DNA of 64,000 nt. Source: Hyphomonas sp. L-53-1-40. GTDB taxonomy: Bacteria; Pseudomonadota; Alphaproteobacteria; Caulobacterales; Hyphomonadaceae. A program made the position numbers and the translations under genes. A model generated the notes under the pieces. The model saw nothing but the letters and a program-made list of their open reading frames with translations, was not told where the DNA came from and did no database searches. Location of the stretch: contig NZ_AWFI01000017.1 in NCBI RefSeq assembly GCF_000682775.1, positions 1 through 64,000 on the forward strand, in the 5' to 3' direction. Positions 9,171-19,018 of the stretch are shown here, in pieces (positions within the stretch are counted from its first letter, which is position 1; each line of letters starts with the position of its first letter).

Positions 9171-12100
9171 TTATGGCTTAGCTTCGTCTTCGGAATCAGC
9201 TGAAATGGGGTCTGTAGGCGGTGACTTCGGTGCAGGAAGTTGAAACTGAGTTCTAAGTTTTGCCGCCCAATCGACAGCCATCATTTCGCCGGAATCTTCG
9301 AGAGCGGAGATAGCGTTTACTACTTGGTCCTTGGTCTGTGACGACGACTTGCTAAGGGCTTTCGAAAGGTCCTTTGCCTGCGCTTGCAGAAATCCTCGGG
9401 CGGAATCCGATCTGCTCTCAATAAGGGGAAGAACCAGCTTTTCGAATAGCCGGTCAGTAGATTTGGAGAAATCCAACGTCATCGCAAAATCATGGAAGAT
9501 GCGGAAAAAATCTTGGGCTCCTTGCGAGGTGACGACGCACTCCTCCAATGAGGTGACGAAATCGTCTCTGACTCTTTGTCTCGATGCAGGGGCGATCTCC
9601 ATCGGAACGTGACTGAAAAGCTTTTCTGAGACTTTGACGCTCACTTCCCCTTCAAGTACACCTGTCAAAAATGACAGCAATGCCGGGCGAAGTGACGAAA
9701 CGGGAATATCGAACCCGTTTTCTTGCACTTGGAAGGCTAAATGACCCAAGGCAACTTCATCATTGTTCAGCACATTTTTCCATGACGATTCGTCCAGATT
9801 GGAAAAATACTTTCGGATTTCTTCGGATATCGGATTCCACCCACCCACTTCAAAATCTTTGGCATCGTGAAGCAGCGAAACAGGAATGAGAAGTATTTTT
9901 GCATCCCTATGCTGATCGATGATTTCCCCAGCTGAATCCGCCAGACGCGATAGGAGTTTTTTGCGGTCGTTGTCAGATAGAATGTCGGCAAGGGAAGGGT
10001 AAAGCTGTACGATTTTTTCAATGTCAAAGGCGACGGCATCGTCCGACATCAAGGCGGTCAAAAAGGTCTTCGTGTATATGCCGGAATTTCCTTCGCGTGA
10101 AGTTTCTTCTGCCCAGCGTGTTATCAGTCCGGTGGTGACTACACGTTTAGAAATACAGCCTATGTATTCTTCATCTGTAGCGAGCTCTCCGCTTGCTTTA
10201 TCAAGCGATGCCCATGCTGCGGCAAGATCACCCATCTCGTGGGGGTTGGGTCTGTTACTCCTAATTTGTTCAGAGGTACGAGTTAGCGTCATTAAGAAAT
10301 GGTAGAGCGCCGCAGTCTTGCTTTTTCCTTTCTGCTCAGCTTGATGGCGATGCCATGCCAATGTTCCATCGTCACAAAGCGATCCGATTAAGCCGTCCGT
10401 CTCAGGATATTTATCCCTAAGTGCGAGGAGTAGTTCCGCGTAGCGCTCGAGATACAGTGAAGGATCGGGCTTGGTGCGGAGCTCTTGCGCAATTGCTTCT
10501 CCAATCTGTTTCGTGGCATCAATCGTTATGGCGGGCGATTTCGCAGAAACAATTCGAGTAATGGCTCCGGGGAGTTTGACAGATAGATTCACTGCTCCCT
10601 TGTCCAAACCCGGCTGATCCACGTCGGCTTTGAAGTCACTGAATTCGATAAGTTCCGAGTCTGCCGTCCCAAGCAGCACTCCCAGCATGAACTCAGTCAT
10701 TTGTTTTGGCGGTTTGGGGAACTCGATTGCAGCAACAAATTCCTGTAATTCAGCTTTCGTGAGGCGTGTATTCAGTTCTTCGACAAACACGTCAAAGAGT
10801 TCAAACCATTCTGTGCCATGTTGCTGCTTCAAATCATCGCCGCTCGGAAAGTTGGACGTGCTCCACTTGGTAAGAAGACGAGCGGTCTCCTTGGGATTGT
10901 CGTTCGAGGGCTCCCCAATGAAGTGTGCCAACCCTTGATAGCTATCGAATTTACCCGGCTCCGCTTGTCTGAGGTCTTCCAACGAAATGCGCAGTTCTCG
11001 CCAGCAAAGCCTTATGGCTTCAGATTCTTGATTGAGCGAACGAAGCGCAGTTGCGACATTTGCTAACCGGTCAACATTGTCCCGACTCCAGGAACCTGAA
11101 ATGGACCGGACTTGAGATACGACCGCATTGTTGAAAATGGCTGTCTTTGCATATTCATCGAGTTGCCCGACGTCAGCAATTTCCAATGCTTTTCGGATGC
11201 TCGGGCCGAGTAATACCTGTGCTGCCTTGTCGAGATCTACATTGAAAACAAGAGCAGAAAGATGTTTTTGCCAGTCTGTTTGGTCGACAATCCGGACATA
11301 GGAGTTCGGGATGGAATCTGGCCGAATGAGTGATTGAGGATTGCTCTCAATTCCTGTGCGAAACAAGCTGTAAAGCGCAAGGCTCTCAATGGGTATCGCA
11401 CCTTTCCATTGGTTCCATAACGTACCAATGGAATTTATGAATGAGATAATTTGGCGAGGCGTGGGATACTTATTTGACCCACGGCATTGTTCGTCGAAAA
11501 GTGCAAATAGCTTGTATCGCGCTGAGGCCGACACTGACCGCTTGGTCTGTTCTTCACCGCCAAATAGCTCATTGAGCTTGGAGTAGAAAAATCCTTCCCA
11601 ATCCGTTGAGACGGGCGGTGAAACTCCGATAGTTATATCAAATGTCTTCGCGATTAGTTCTGCTGCTGGCGCACTTCGATGTTCGAGATCTGGTTGATGT
11701 GACACCATTCCGTCAGCATTTTCCGAGAATGTAACAGGAGCAAATTTTGTTGTGGCCTGAGCGACCAAATCTGCGTCGTAGGGCACAATGGCCGTCACTG
11801 ACGTTTCCTGCTTGCATCCATATGGGCTCGAAATGGCAAAAACTGATCGCAGTTCAGCCCATATACCAACAATCCTTTCCGCAGGTAGTCGATCAATATT
11901 GTCAAATACAATAACGATACGGTTGTCTTTGGACTGAGCCTTCTCAAGGATGTCGCGGAAAATTTTCTGAAACTCGAGTGAGGAAGGATCCTCTTCGCGT
12001 ATGTTCTGCTTTTCAGTACGATCTTCAACCTGATTCCTGAATATGGAGATAGTCGAAGAAGCGGCTTGCCCCCAGGTCTTTTTCTGGAAGAGTTTTGCAA

Positions 12101-12737
12101 TGACGAACCGCAGAATAAGTAGTCCGTAAATCGCAATCGAAATGTATGCCGCAACCTTCCAGCCGACAGGTGGAACTTTCGCATTCACCGCCGCAGAAAA
12201 CGCAATCGGACTTAGCCACGTCACGATAACAGGAAACATTGGTGCCAAAAGTAAGAGTACCGCACCCGTCAGGGAGAACCTTCGTTCAACATCGTACCGG
12301 ACAGTCTTTACGCGGTCTCGTATCCGATCCTGAAAATCCGACACATCTTGTTTCGACAACAGAGTCTTACTGCTATTGTTCTTTCGCCGAGCACTGGCCC
12401 ACTGCAATAGTTCTTCAAGAAATGATCGTTTGAACACGTCCGATTGGTGTGCCCATAAATCATAGCACATAAGGTGGTGCGTTAGTCCCTTCGTATTGGA
12501 CGCTTCCAGTTCTGTTTCCGCGAATCTGATGACAGTTGACTTGCCGGCGCCCCATTTTCCTTCCAATCCGATCGCACCATCGCGATTGGCCATTTGTTTG
12601 ACTGCGGCCGCCAGAGCAGTTGCAGACCGACGATGCCCATTGCCTTCAAAGCCATCTTCCTCTGCAGGAGAGTCATGCAGAATGATTGCCTCCGGCAGGT
12701 TTGAAGCCACCTCTTGATCTTGATCGCTTTTCATCAC
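9171..12737 (-). CDS. KAP-family P-loop NTPase with two membrane helices
   Basis: An 1188-residue protein. Walker A (GKWGAGKST, about residues 60-68) is followed by two predicted membrane helices inserted in the NTPase domain (about 156-181 and 192-215) and a Walker B-like stretch (IVIVFDNIDRL, about 274-284). This arrangement is the hallmark of KAP NTPases. The C-terminal 700 residues are helical and unassigned. Known: KAP ATPases often occur in phage-defence neighbourhoods. Here it lies on the same strand as, and downstream of, an IetAS-like pair, with a 323-base gap, in lower-GC DNA than the backbone. Role in defence is inference. Two adjacent ATGs make the exact start uncertain by one codon. 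Confidence 0.85.
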   Translation of the reverse strand: MMKSDQDQEVASNLPEAIILHDSPAEEDGFEGNGHRRSATALAAAVKQMANRDGAIGLEGKWGAGKSTVIRFAETELEASNTKGLTHHLMCYDLWAHQSDVFKRSFLEELLQWASARRKNNSSKTLLSKQDVSDFQDRIRDRVKTVRYDVERRFSLTGAVLLLLAPMFPVIVTWLSPIAFSAAVNAKVPPVGWKVAAYISIAIYGLLILRFVIAKLFQKKTWGQAASSTISIFRNQVEDRTEKQNIREEDPSSLEFQKIFRDILEKAQSKDNRIVIVFDNIDRLPAERIVGIWAELRSVFAISSPYGCKQETSVTAIVPYDADLVAQATTKFAPVTFSENADGMVSHQPDLEHRSAPAAELIAKTFDITIGVSPPVSTDWEGFFYSKLNELFGGEEQTKRSVSASARYKLFALFDEQCRGSNKYPTPRQIISFINSIGTLWNQWKGAIPIESLALYSLFRTGIESNPQSLIRPDSIPNSYVRIVDQTDWQKHLSALVFNVDLDKAAQVLLGPSIRKALEIADVGQLDEYAKTAIFNNAVVSQVRSISGSWSRDNVDRLANVATALRSLNQESEAIRLCWRELRISLEDLRQAEPGKFDSYQGLAHFIGEPSNDNPKETARLLTKWSTSNFPSGDDLKQQHGTEWFELFDVFVEELNTRLTKAELQEFVAAIEFPKPPKQMTEFMLGVLLGTADSELIEFSDFKADVDQPGLDKGAVNLSVKLPGAITRIVSAKSPAITIDATKQIGEAIAQELRTKPDPSLYLERYAELLLALRDKYPETDGLIGSLCDDGTLAWHRHQAEQKGKSKTAALYHFLMTLTRTSEQIRSNRPNPHEMGDLAAAWASLDKASGELATDEEYIGCISKRVVTTGLITRWAEETSREGNSGIYTKTFLTALMSDDAVAFDIEKIVQLYPSLADILSDNDRKKLLSRLADSAGEIIDQHRDAKILLIPVSLLHDAKDFEVGGWNPISEEIRKYFSNLDESSWKNVLNNDEVALGHLAFQVQENGFDIPVSSLRPALLSFLTGVLEGEVSVKVSEKLFSHVPMEIAPASRQRVRDDFVTSLEECVVTSQGAQDFFRIFHDFAMTLDFSKSTDRLFEKLVLPLIESRSDSARGFLQAQAKDLSKALSKSSSQTKDQVVNAISALEDSGEMMAVDWAAKLRTQFQLPAPKSPPTDPISADSEDEAKP

Positions 12738-13060
12738 TTATGTTTGCCCTGCTTGCAAATTGTCAGCCTAATTGTTGCCGTTATGTTCCAGTTCGGTGGC
12801 GGGCTCAACCCATTGTTGCAAAACATCCCCAAGAATGGTGAACGCTGAATCGGGATATGAATCAGAAATGCAGCCTGGAGCCTGTCAGCCATAGAGTGAA
12901 ACCAGCCCGCCCCGGTCCAGACATGGGTCTCAGAGCATCTCAGAGCAGAAGAGCGAAAAACTCCAGCCCCGAATGAGGGCACGTTGGGGAGCAGTCCAAC
13001 TGCGATTTCCGCTCTGACGTGAGATTCTTGATAATTAAATGCGAGCAAGTCGGTATCGGA
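12738..13060. other. Intergenic gap between the KAP gene and ietS
   Basis: No supported gene. An open frame on the minus strand (13048-12734) overlaps the KAP start by 4 bases, but its composition is not protein-like and it has no ribosome site. The central part (about 12780-12970) looks GC-richer than both neighbours and may be a leftover of another mobile element. I could not identify one. Confidence 0.4.
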
Positions 13061-15604
13061 TTAAGTACGTGTTGCGATTCTTGCCGCGGTGCGAATATCT
13101 TCCACTTTTACATTTCGGGAAAGGAGTGATTGTCGCATTTCGTCGAATATCGGGGCGTCGCCCTTCTTATCGCTCAGTGTGAGGACTGCAGTAAATGGAA
13201 CCCCTTCGTCGGGAAAGGCTTCGCCCGCACGTGTTAGGTAATTGATCTTCATCCGCCAACTTGATGACTTGCCTCTACCCTTGGGTATGTGGAGCTTCCA
13301 AGCCTTTACGGGACTCCATTTTAGAACGTGTTCAATTTGCTTTGCCTCAAACATCGGGTCATCATCAGTTTTTCCTGGTAGATAGATAGGTTCCATTTGT
13401 CCCTTCCAGCTGACGGTTCCATCTGAGGTAATTTGTTCTTGCTGGAGGCTCGCAGATAAATCAACTCGAACAAATTCCGCGCCGTACCGGCGGTCTAACG
13501 GGGGTGTGGAAACTAATGTTAAGGCCGCATCTCCGCGACACTTTCCGCTAGGCCCTACCAGTGAAGCCGGCCACGTGAAATCAAACACGACTTGTTGCTC
13601 ACGCATAAGGCGGCTTGCGAACACTAATGTGATTTGGTTTTCTTGGCCTTCCAGAATGGTATGAGAATCAGCCGGGATACCAAATCCAACAAGGTCGCGA
13701 GCTACTGTTGCAAGTGATTTGTGATTGAGAATTTGCGGAAGTTGGGCACTATGAAGAAGCAAAGCCACAAGTGTTTCACGGGAGACATCTCCTTCAATCT
13801 GGTGGTCAAGCAGTGCTAACGTCTTAGCGACTTGCGGCGCTGCGTAACTTGTACCGCATCCCGTCGTCAGGGACCCGTCTGGTAGGAGAGATCGTAAGCC
13901 CAGCCCGTTGATCGGGCACGACGTTCCTGATCCACCTACTTGCGCAACGTCAGGCTTCACTGCGGCTCTTATTCCTGGACCTCTTCTTGAGTATCTTGCG
14001 GGCGCGCCCGCTACGACGTTAGTTAAATGTGGTGGGTTAACCGCGGCGACCGTAACCGACCGGACGGACTCGGCGGGAACCCAAATCCCGTCGTTTCTAG
14101 AAGTTGCTAGATCGGCGAGGGCGATTTCGCGATCGATATTCCATTCAGGGCGAGTGTCAGGATCATCTGCATTCCCTGCCGAGATTACGAACAGAACATC
14201 ATTGTCTTCGGATACCTGATCGATCTTTTCTGCAATGAGGCTGTAAGAGTCTAGTGCAACCGGATTTTCTACGTTCAGGCTCAGATTGAAAATCCGCACC
14301 CCGTGTTTTGCTTTGGCGTCTGCCACCGCCATTTCGATTTCGTCGAAGAACTCCAATGCGCCGTTTGGATAGTAGGTTTGGAATGCATCAGCGACATGCT
14401 CGCTTGGCAGAACGCGTATGTCGACGATTTCTGCGCCATCGTCCTCGACGCAGATCGTGTTCGAATTCGCAGATTTACCCGCAATGACAATGCCGCCAAT
14501 AAATGTGCCGTGTTCTACGTCTGTGTCTTCGTCGGCCAATGTATCCCAGCGATCCAAGACCCAGTCACTGAGGCAATCCGCGACCCCCCCGTCAACGATT
14601 CCGATTCTTGGGTATTTTTGGCCGATTATTCTTTCGGGCATGAAGAAAAGCTGAGTTTGAGAAAGTCCCTGTCTTCGGATAGGACCATGAACTGATGGTG
14701 TGTCTGTACGACGAACTATAGGTGGGAGCGCAACTGACCGCACCAGCGGATGGTTGTCCAAGAACTTCAATAACATCGCATGTTTTGATATATCTTGGCT
14801 AATATCACCAGCTGCCCGGGCTGTTCTCGACTGCGATACGGATGAAAGAAAGGCGAGCGTTGGGCCGGCATCTTGGTTGGAAAGCCGAATGCCAACGTTG
14901 GATGCTCGAGGCCTGGCTGAATCTAGTCGGCTCGCCACCAATCCGCTGAACTGTGGCATTGATAATCCAGACACAAAAGATTGATAAAGTTGCTGTTCAT
15001 CTCGCGGCAAACTATCCCACAATGGGCGGGCTGGAGGATACTCAAAGAGTTCTACGATGTAACTTCCGCCTGTTCGTTTGTCCGCCAGCCAGATTACAGC
15101 AGTTTCAACGTCGAACTTACGTCGATCAGCACTCGAATATAGGGAAACTTTTTCGATCGCTCCAACTTCACTGCGAAGGCGTGAGGGAGCAGGGATGACT
15201 TTTTGCTTTTCTTCGTCAAACTTACTTTGTCCGATGTCTTCGGCATCGTTTACCAGCGAAGCAATCGTTCGCAGAGCTGCTGGTCTTGCCTTGACTAGAA
15301 TAGTCCCTAAATCCTGTCCCCCGATTGTTGGGCACAGAGTGGGTGTAAACAGTTTCTGGATGGGCCGATGGCCTTTGGCCAAAGCTCGACGGCGCAGCTC
15401 AACTTTGACTATTCCAACTGAACCGGCATCCTGGCGCGAAATCGAATCAGATATAGAGTTAATCTGTGCGCGTAATATGCTCTTGTGCCTTTTGAATCCT
15501 GCATCGTTGTTCCAATAGAAATCAGTCGACGGGCCTCCTCCGCCGCGGTCTCGATCAGTCTGAAAATCTCTGTCATTGAGGATGATTTGGATCGGCCTAG
15601 ACAA
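13061..15604 (-). CDS. ietS: IetS-like subtilisin-family serine protease
   Basis: An 847-residue S8 peptidase. An N-terminal region of about 330 residues precedes the protease domain. The catalytic triad is visible: Asp338 in RIGIVDGG, His365 in EHGTFIGGI and Ser586 in GTSYAAP, with the oxyanion Asn478 in SAGN. A further 250 residues follow the protease. No signal peptide is present, so it should act in the cytoplasm. The start overlaps the stop of the upstream AAA ATPase by 8 bases, so both are likely co-translated. Known: the AAA ATPase plus S8 protease pair defines IetAS, first described for Ti-plasmid stability and exclusion and later reported as an anti-phage module. Assignment is by architecture. 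Confidence 0.85.
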   Translation of the reverse strand: MSRPIQIILNDRDFQTDRDRGGGGPSTDFYWNNDAGFKRHKSILRAQINSISDSISRQDAGSVGIVKVELRRRALAKGHRPIQKLFTPTLCPTIGGQDLGTILVKARPAALRTIASLVNDAEDIGQSKFDEEKQKVIPAPSRLRSEVGAIEKVSLYSSADRRKFDVETAVIWLADKRTGGSYIVELFEYPPARPLWDSLPRDEQQLYQSFVSGLSMPQFSGLVASRLDSARPRASNVGIRLSNQDAGPTLAFLSSVSQSRTARAAGDISQDISKHAMLLKFLDNHPLVRSVALPPIVRRTDTPSVHGPIRRQGLSQTQLFFMPERIIGQKYPRIGIVDGGVADCLSDWVLDRWDTLADEDTDVEHGTFIGGIVIAGKSANSNTICVEDDGAEIVDIRVLPSEHVADAFQTYYPNGALEFFDEIEMAVADAKAKHGVRIFNLSLNVENPVALDSYSLIAEKIDQVSEDNDVLFVISAGNADDPDTRPEWNIDREIALADLATSRNDGIWVPAESVRSVTVAAVNPPHLTNVVAGAPARYSRRGPGIRAAVKPDVAQVGGSGTSCPINGLGLRSLLPDGSLTTGCGTSYAAPQVAKTLALLDHQIEGDVSRETLVALLLHSAQLPQILNHKSLATVARDLVGFGIPADSHTILEGQENQITLVFASRLMREQQVVFDFTWPASLVGPSGKCRGDAALTLVSTPPLDRRYGAEFVRVDLSASLQQEQITSDGTVSWKGQMEPIYLPGKTDDDPMFEAKQIEHVLKWSPVKAWKLHIPKGRGKSSSWRMKINYLTRAGEAFPDEGVPFTAVLTLSDKKGDAPIFDEMRQSLLSRNVKVEDIRTAARIATRT

Positions 15605-16799
15605 CTTCTAATTCGTCTCCTGTGTCCAACTTCTGTAATTGGCGACTGATCGTTGATTTGTCTCGACCAACCATTTCCCCCAATTCGTCGTTGGAAAGGC
15701 GCAGGGTACTTTCAGTCTTGAGGGCCTTCAGCATCTGTGGGGTGCCCGAGAAGAGCAGTTCACGTCTTTCACCGCTTATACGTGCACTGTTGAGAGTCGC
15801 GAAACGCTGAAGCATTTCAATTAAGGGGATCGGTTCACCTGCGCTGAGCGCAATAGATTTCTTGTACGTGCGAACCAGCGTTTCAATTTCGGCTCCAGTT
15901 GCTCCTTCGGTGAACCACGCGATGAGTCTAAGATGAGAATCGGGAACTGCGAGCGGAGTAATAAATCTGCTTGCAATACGCTTTCGGACTTCGAAAGATG
16001 GAGAAGGTACCTCCAATTGAATTTCAAACCGCCGCCAAATAGCAGGGTCTAGCAAATTGGGATGATTGGTTATTCCAACCGTAAGTCCGCGATTACCTCG
16101 AATGTCTAGATTTTGAAGGAGAGCGTTCACGACGCGCTTGATCTCACCCACTTCCTGAGGGTCATCTCTCAGTTTCGCAATGGAATCAAATTCGTCCAGA
16201 AGCAGAACGCATTGGTACCGGTTTGCGAATGTGAAGAGGTTGCCGATGTTTCGAGCCGTCGTTCCAAGGAAAGAGGATATCAGCCCATCAATGCGGGCGA
16301 CGACTATTGGCAGGCCTAGCGTCTTCGCGAACGACTTCGCGAGTTCCGTTTTGCCGGTTCCAGGTGCTCCATATAAAAGACAAGTCTGGGCAGGCTGAAT
16401 ATCAACGGCCTGCAGTTCCTTCCAGTGCGCCCACTCTTCGATAGTTGTATCTATCGCCAATTGGATATGCTCAGAGAAAATAGGGGCGCAATCCGTAATG
16501 TCCTCTGCAAAGATGATCTCTGCTAGAGCTGCTGACGTCTCGCGATCGACCGGAGGTTTGACAGAGCGTGTCATCGGCTCGCCGGCTCCGGCAGAAAACG
16601 AGCGAGAAACTTTAGTGGGCAGGATTTCAACCGTCTTATCCACGCGCGACAGCAATTGAGCGAGGCGAGCCGCCTCCCTTGTATTGCCGTCAGCAGCTAA
16701 TTCGTCCCGCAGTCGCTCGACCTGCTTGCGCAATGCCGGTGTCGGGCTCGCGAGAGCCGAGCGACATAGGGCGTGGATTATTGTGAAGTGCTCCATCAT
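15597..16799 (-). CDS. ietA: IetA-like AAA ATPase with C-terminal helix-turn-helix
   Basis: A 400-residue AAA+ ATPase. Walker A GAPGTGKT is at about residues 144-151, Walker B LLLDEFD at about 199-205, then the sensor region (GITNHPNLLDPAIWRRFE) with an arginine finger. The last 45 residues (LSNDELGEMVGRDKSTISRQ) look like a helix-turn-helix, so the protein may also bind DNA. The start chosen is the first of two adjacent ATGs (16799 and 16796) after AGGAGAAC; a longer frame to 17033 lacks coding character. It overlaps the protease gene. Three spaced GATGCAWTA repeats lie 30-80 bases upstream and could be its operator. In the IetAS pair the ATPase is thought to control the protease. Confidence 0.84.
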   Translation of the reverse strand: MMEHFTIIHALCRSALASPTPALRKQVERLRDELAADGNTREAARLAQLLSRVDKTVEILPTKVSRSFSAGAGEPMTRSVKPPVDRETSAALAEIIFAEDITDCAPIFSEHIQLAIDTTIEEWAHWKELQAVDIQPAQTCLLYGAPGTGKTELAKSFAKTLGLPIVVARIDGLISSFLGTTARNIGNLFTFANRYQCVLLLDEFDSIAKLRDDPQEVGEIKRVVNALLQNLDIRGNRGLTVGITNHPNLLDPAIWRRFEIQLEVPSPSFEVRKRIASRFITPLAVPDSHLRLIAWFTEGATGAEIETLVRTYKKSIALSAGEPIPLIEMLQRFATLNSARISGERRELLFSGTPQMLKALKTESTLRLSNDELGEMVGRDKSTISRQLQKLDTGDELEVV

Positions 16800-16828
16800 G
16801 TTCTCCTGATGCGAGGATGATGTATTTC

Positions 16829-16878
16829 GATGCATTATACAATCAAAAAGATGCAATATTTTGCTTAATGATGCATTA
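16829..16878. promoter_or_regulatory. Three phased GATGCAWTA repeats upstream of ietA
   Basis: GATGCATTA at 16829-16837, GATGCAATA at 16850-16858 and GATGCATTA at 16870-16878 are direct repeats spaced 21 and 20 bases apart, close to two helical turns. They sit between the ietA start and its likely promoter region in A/T-rich DNA. An iteron-like operator for the HTH domain of IetA is the simplest reading, but this is inference. Confidence 0.6.
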
Positions 16879-17119
16879 ATTTTCTCGATCGGTGTGTTTC
16901 CTGTTATAGCCGTGTCCCAATCCAAACTGTGTCGGGCCCGTTGGTGATGACGTTCATGAGCAGTGAGCGGGTGGCATGCTCCAGCATGTCGCTTTTGCGG
17001 GCCACGCGGTATGATGTAGAATTCAGCGGTCATCTAACGGGTGATATGTTGTATTGCCGTATCGTCTGGGCGGGGCACCACTCGGTGGCGCAAGGCTGCA
17101 TCTGCCCCCCCTTCCAATA

Positions 17120-19018
17120 TTAGTCTCCAATCCCACGCCCCAACGCCCCCGAAATCCGCCCCCCGCGCACAACACCCGACACCGCCATCCCGCGCCGCTG
17201 TTCCAGCACCTGCCGCCACGGCACAATCGTAAAATCCCGCTGACGCTCAATGACCGCAAACTTACCGCTCACCCGCGTCACTGGCTCGCGGTAAGTCCCG
17301 TCGACATGACCTCGCTCCGGTGCCGGCGAATACGGCTTACCGATCTCTTTGCTTAATATTCTTCCCGCCTGCGCAAGATCGCGCTTCAGCAGCTCTGTTT
17401 TCTGTGTCGCAGACAAGCCAATGCCAGCCTCAGCCTTTAGTCCAATCCCCGCCAAGAAGGCCCGCCTCTTCATCTTCGCCTCAGCCACGTCTTTCCCGTA
17501 TCCGCGCGGCACGCCTGAAGGGGCAGGGGCCTCGTCCAGCCAAGTCACACCCAGCGCCGTTTCCTGCTCTCTCAGGCCCAGCTCCGAGCGAACCAACACC
17601 TGCGCCGCCCGGAACCGCGCTTGTACCCGCTCATACGCTCTCGCGCGATCCAGATAGTCCGGCGGAATTTTCCACTCCGCATCGGTCGTCCGCTCGACGT
17701 GGCCAGCGCGCCGCAAAGCTTCCAGCCGGCGCACATGGGCCGCGACAAACTCCGGACTGGATCGCGGATCATCGGCTTGATGCAGACCTGCCGAATAGGT
17801 CCCGCCATTCGCGCGAGCGATCCGGTCAATCGTCACGTCCGACGGCTTTGGCTCAAGGTTTGGCGGCGACACGGTGATGATCGCCCCGCGCTTTACTTCC
17901 TCGGCCTCGCCCGCGACACCCAGCTCCACAAACACGGCACGTCCATCAATCCCGTCGATGATCGCATAAGCGCGATCATGCGCTTCACCCGTCAGCCCGG
18001 TCTGCAGCACCGCACCTGTCACGCCCCGGCCATCCGGATCAGACTTGTCGAATACGACGTCCGCATCGAGGCGTCGGTCGCTGCCCCCGGCGAGCGCGCG
18101 ATTCATCGTCTTGATGATGTCGTGTCGCTCGGAAAGCCCACGCAGGACCTCGCGGAAATTCTCCCGCATCTGCCAGCGTCCAGCCCCAAGCTTCTCGGCA
18201 AGCCCAAGGCGTACCAGAGTCCGCAGCCGTGCGGCATGCAAGGTGCGATAGTGTGAGGGACTATCCTTCAACCGAAACTCATGCTCGGGGCTGACCTGCC
18301 GCGCAATGAAATGATCGATCCGTGTCACGCGCTCTGCAGCGACTTCCGATTGAAGTTTGCGTTCCTGTTCAAGTCTTGTCTCCGGGCCAAGCTCAAGTGT
18401 CACCAGGTCCTCCGCACGCTCGCGGATTCCATGAGAAATATAAGCCCGCGGCATGACGAGGTCCGAGCCATCGTCACGGCGCCCCCGGATGACAAGGTGA
18501 GCATGCGGCCGACCCGTGTCATGGTGGACTGCGCCGACCCATTCGAGCCGTGTGCCAAGGTCGGATTCCATCTGCGAAACCAGGTCGCGAACGGAGGGCT
18601 TGAGGTCGGCCATTTCGACGCCGTCCTCGGGCGAAACAATGAACCGGAAATGGTGCCGGTCGTCGGTAATGGATTTGATGAGATCGGACGCGTTGGAGTC
18701 TTCGCTCATGGCGTCAAAAAGTTTGCCACGATCCTTCTCCTCAAGGGCTGCGTCGCGGCGGATGTAACCGATATGCGCGGCCAGTGCCGCCACGCTCGAT
18801 CCTGACATCCTCACGATCCGCGCCTTGACGATGACGCGCCTCTGTCCGCCGCGTGGACCGATACGTGGCCGGGCGGGCAGGGCCGTCCGGCGAACGCCGC
18901 CGGCCGACGACAAGGCTTTCGTCATCCGCGCCAAGTACGTCTTTGCGCGTCCCCCTGATCCGGTGGACCGAATCCTGCCAGGTCTAGGGGTAAAGGGATT
19001 GTCCGGCGGCGTACTCAT
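17120..19018 (-). CDS. Relaxase/mobilization nuclease with DUF3363 region
   Basis: A 632-residue relaxase that would nick oriT and lead the transferred strand. The relaxase domain lies at about residues 60-180. A candidate active-site Tyr85 sits in HIGYIRRD, and the metal-binding histidines are at 165/166, 172 and 174 in HHDTGRPHAH. The long C-terminal part, from about residue 285, corresponds to the DUF3363 extension seen in relaxases of VirD2/TraI(RP4)-like type in alphaproteobacterial ICEs. The start overlaps the traF stop by 4 bases, so the two are co-transcribed. No accessory relaxosome protein is recognised next to it, and oriT was not located. Confidence 0.9.
   Translation of the reverse strand: MSTPPDNPFTPRPGRIRSTGSGGRAKTYLARMTKALSSAGGVRRTALPARPRIGPRGGQRRVIVKARIVRMSGSSVAALAAHIGYIRRDAALEEKDRGKLFDAMSEDSNASDLIKSITDDRHHFRFIVSPEDGVEMADLKPSVRDLVSQMESDLGTRLEWVGAVHHDTGRPHAHLVIRGRRDDGSDLVMPRAYISHGIRERAEDLVTLELGPETRLEQERKLQSEVAAERVTRIDHFIARQVSPEHEFRLKDSPSHYRTLHAARLRTLVRLGLAEKLGAGRWQMRENFREVLRGLSERHDIIKTMNRALAGGSDRRLDADVVFDKSDPDGRGVTGAVLQTGLTGEAHDRAYAIIDGIDGRAVFVELGVAGEAEEVKRGAIITVSPPNLEPKPSDVTIDRIARANGGTYSAGLHQADDPRSSPEFVAAHVRRLEALRRAGHVERTTDAEWKIPPDYLDRARAYERVQARFRAAQVLVRSELGLREQETALGVTWLDEAPAPSGVPRGYGKDVAEAKMKRRAFLAGIGLKAEAGIGLSATQKTELLKRDLAQAGRILSKEIGKPYSPAPERGHVDGTYREPVTRVSGKFAVIERQRDFTIVPWRQVLEQRRGMAVSGVVRGGRISGALGRGIGD

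Noticed and set aside
12734-13048. 104-codon minus-strand frame before the KAP gene
   Set aside because: Overlap with the KAP start looked like coupling, but the composition is not protein-like and no ribosome site precedes it. It may be a mobile-element leftover, which I could not identify.
17023-17259. Gly/Arg-rich minus-strand frames at the end of the relaxase gene
   Set aside because: Low-complexity shadows of the relaxase gene end.
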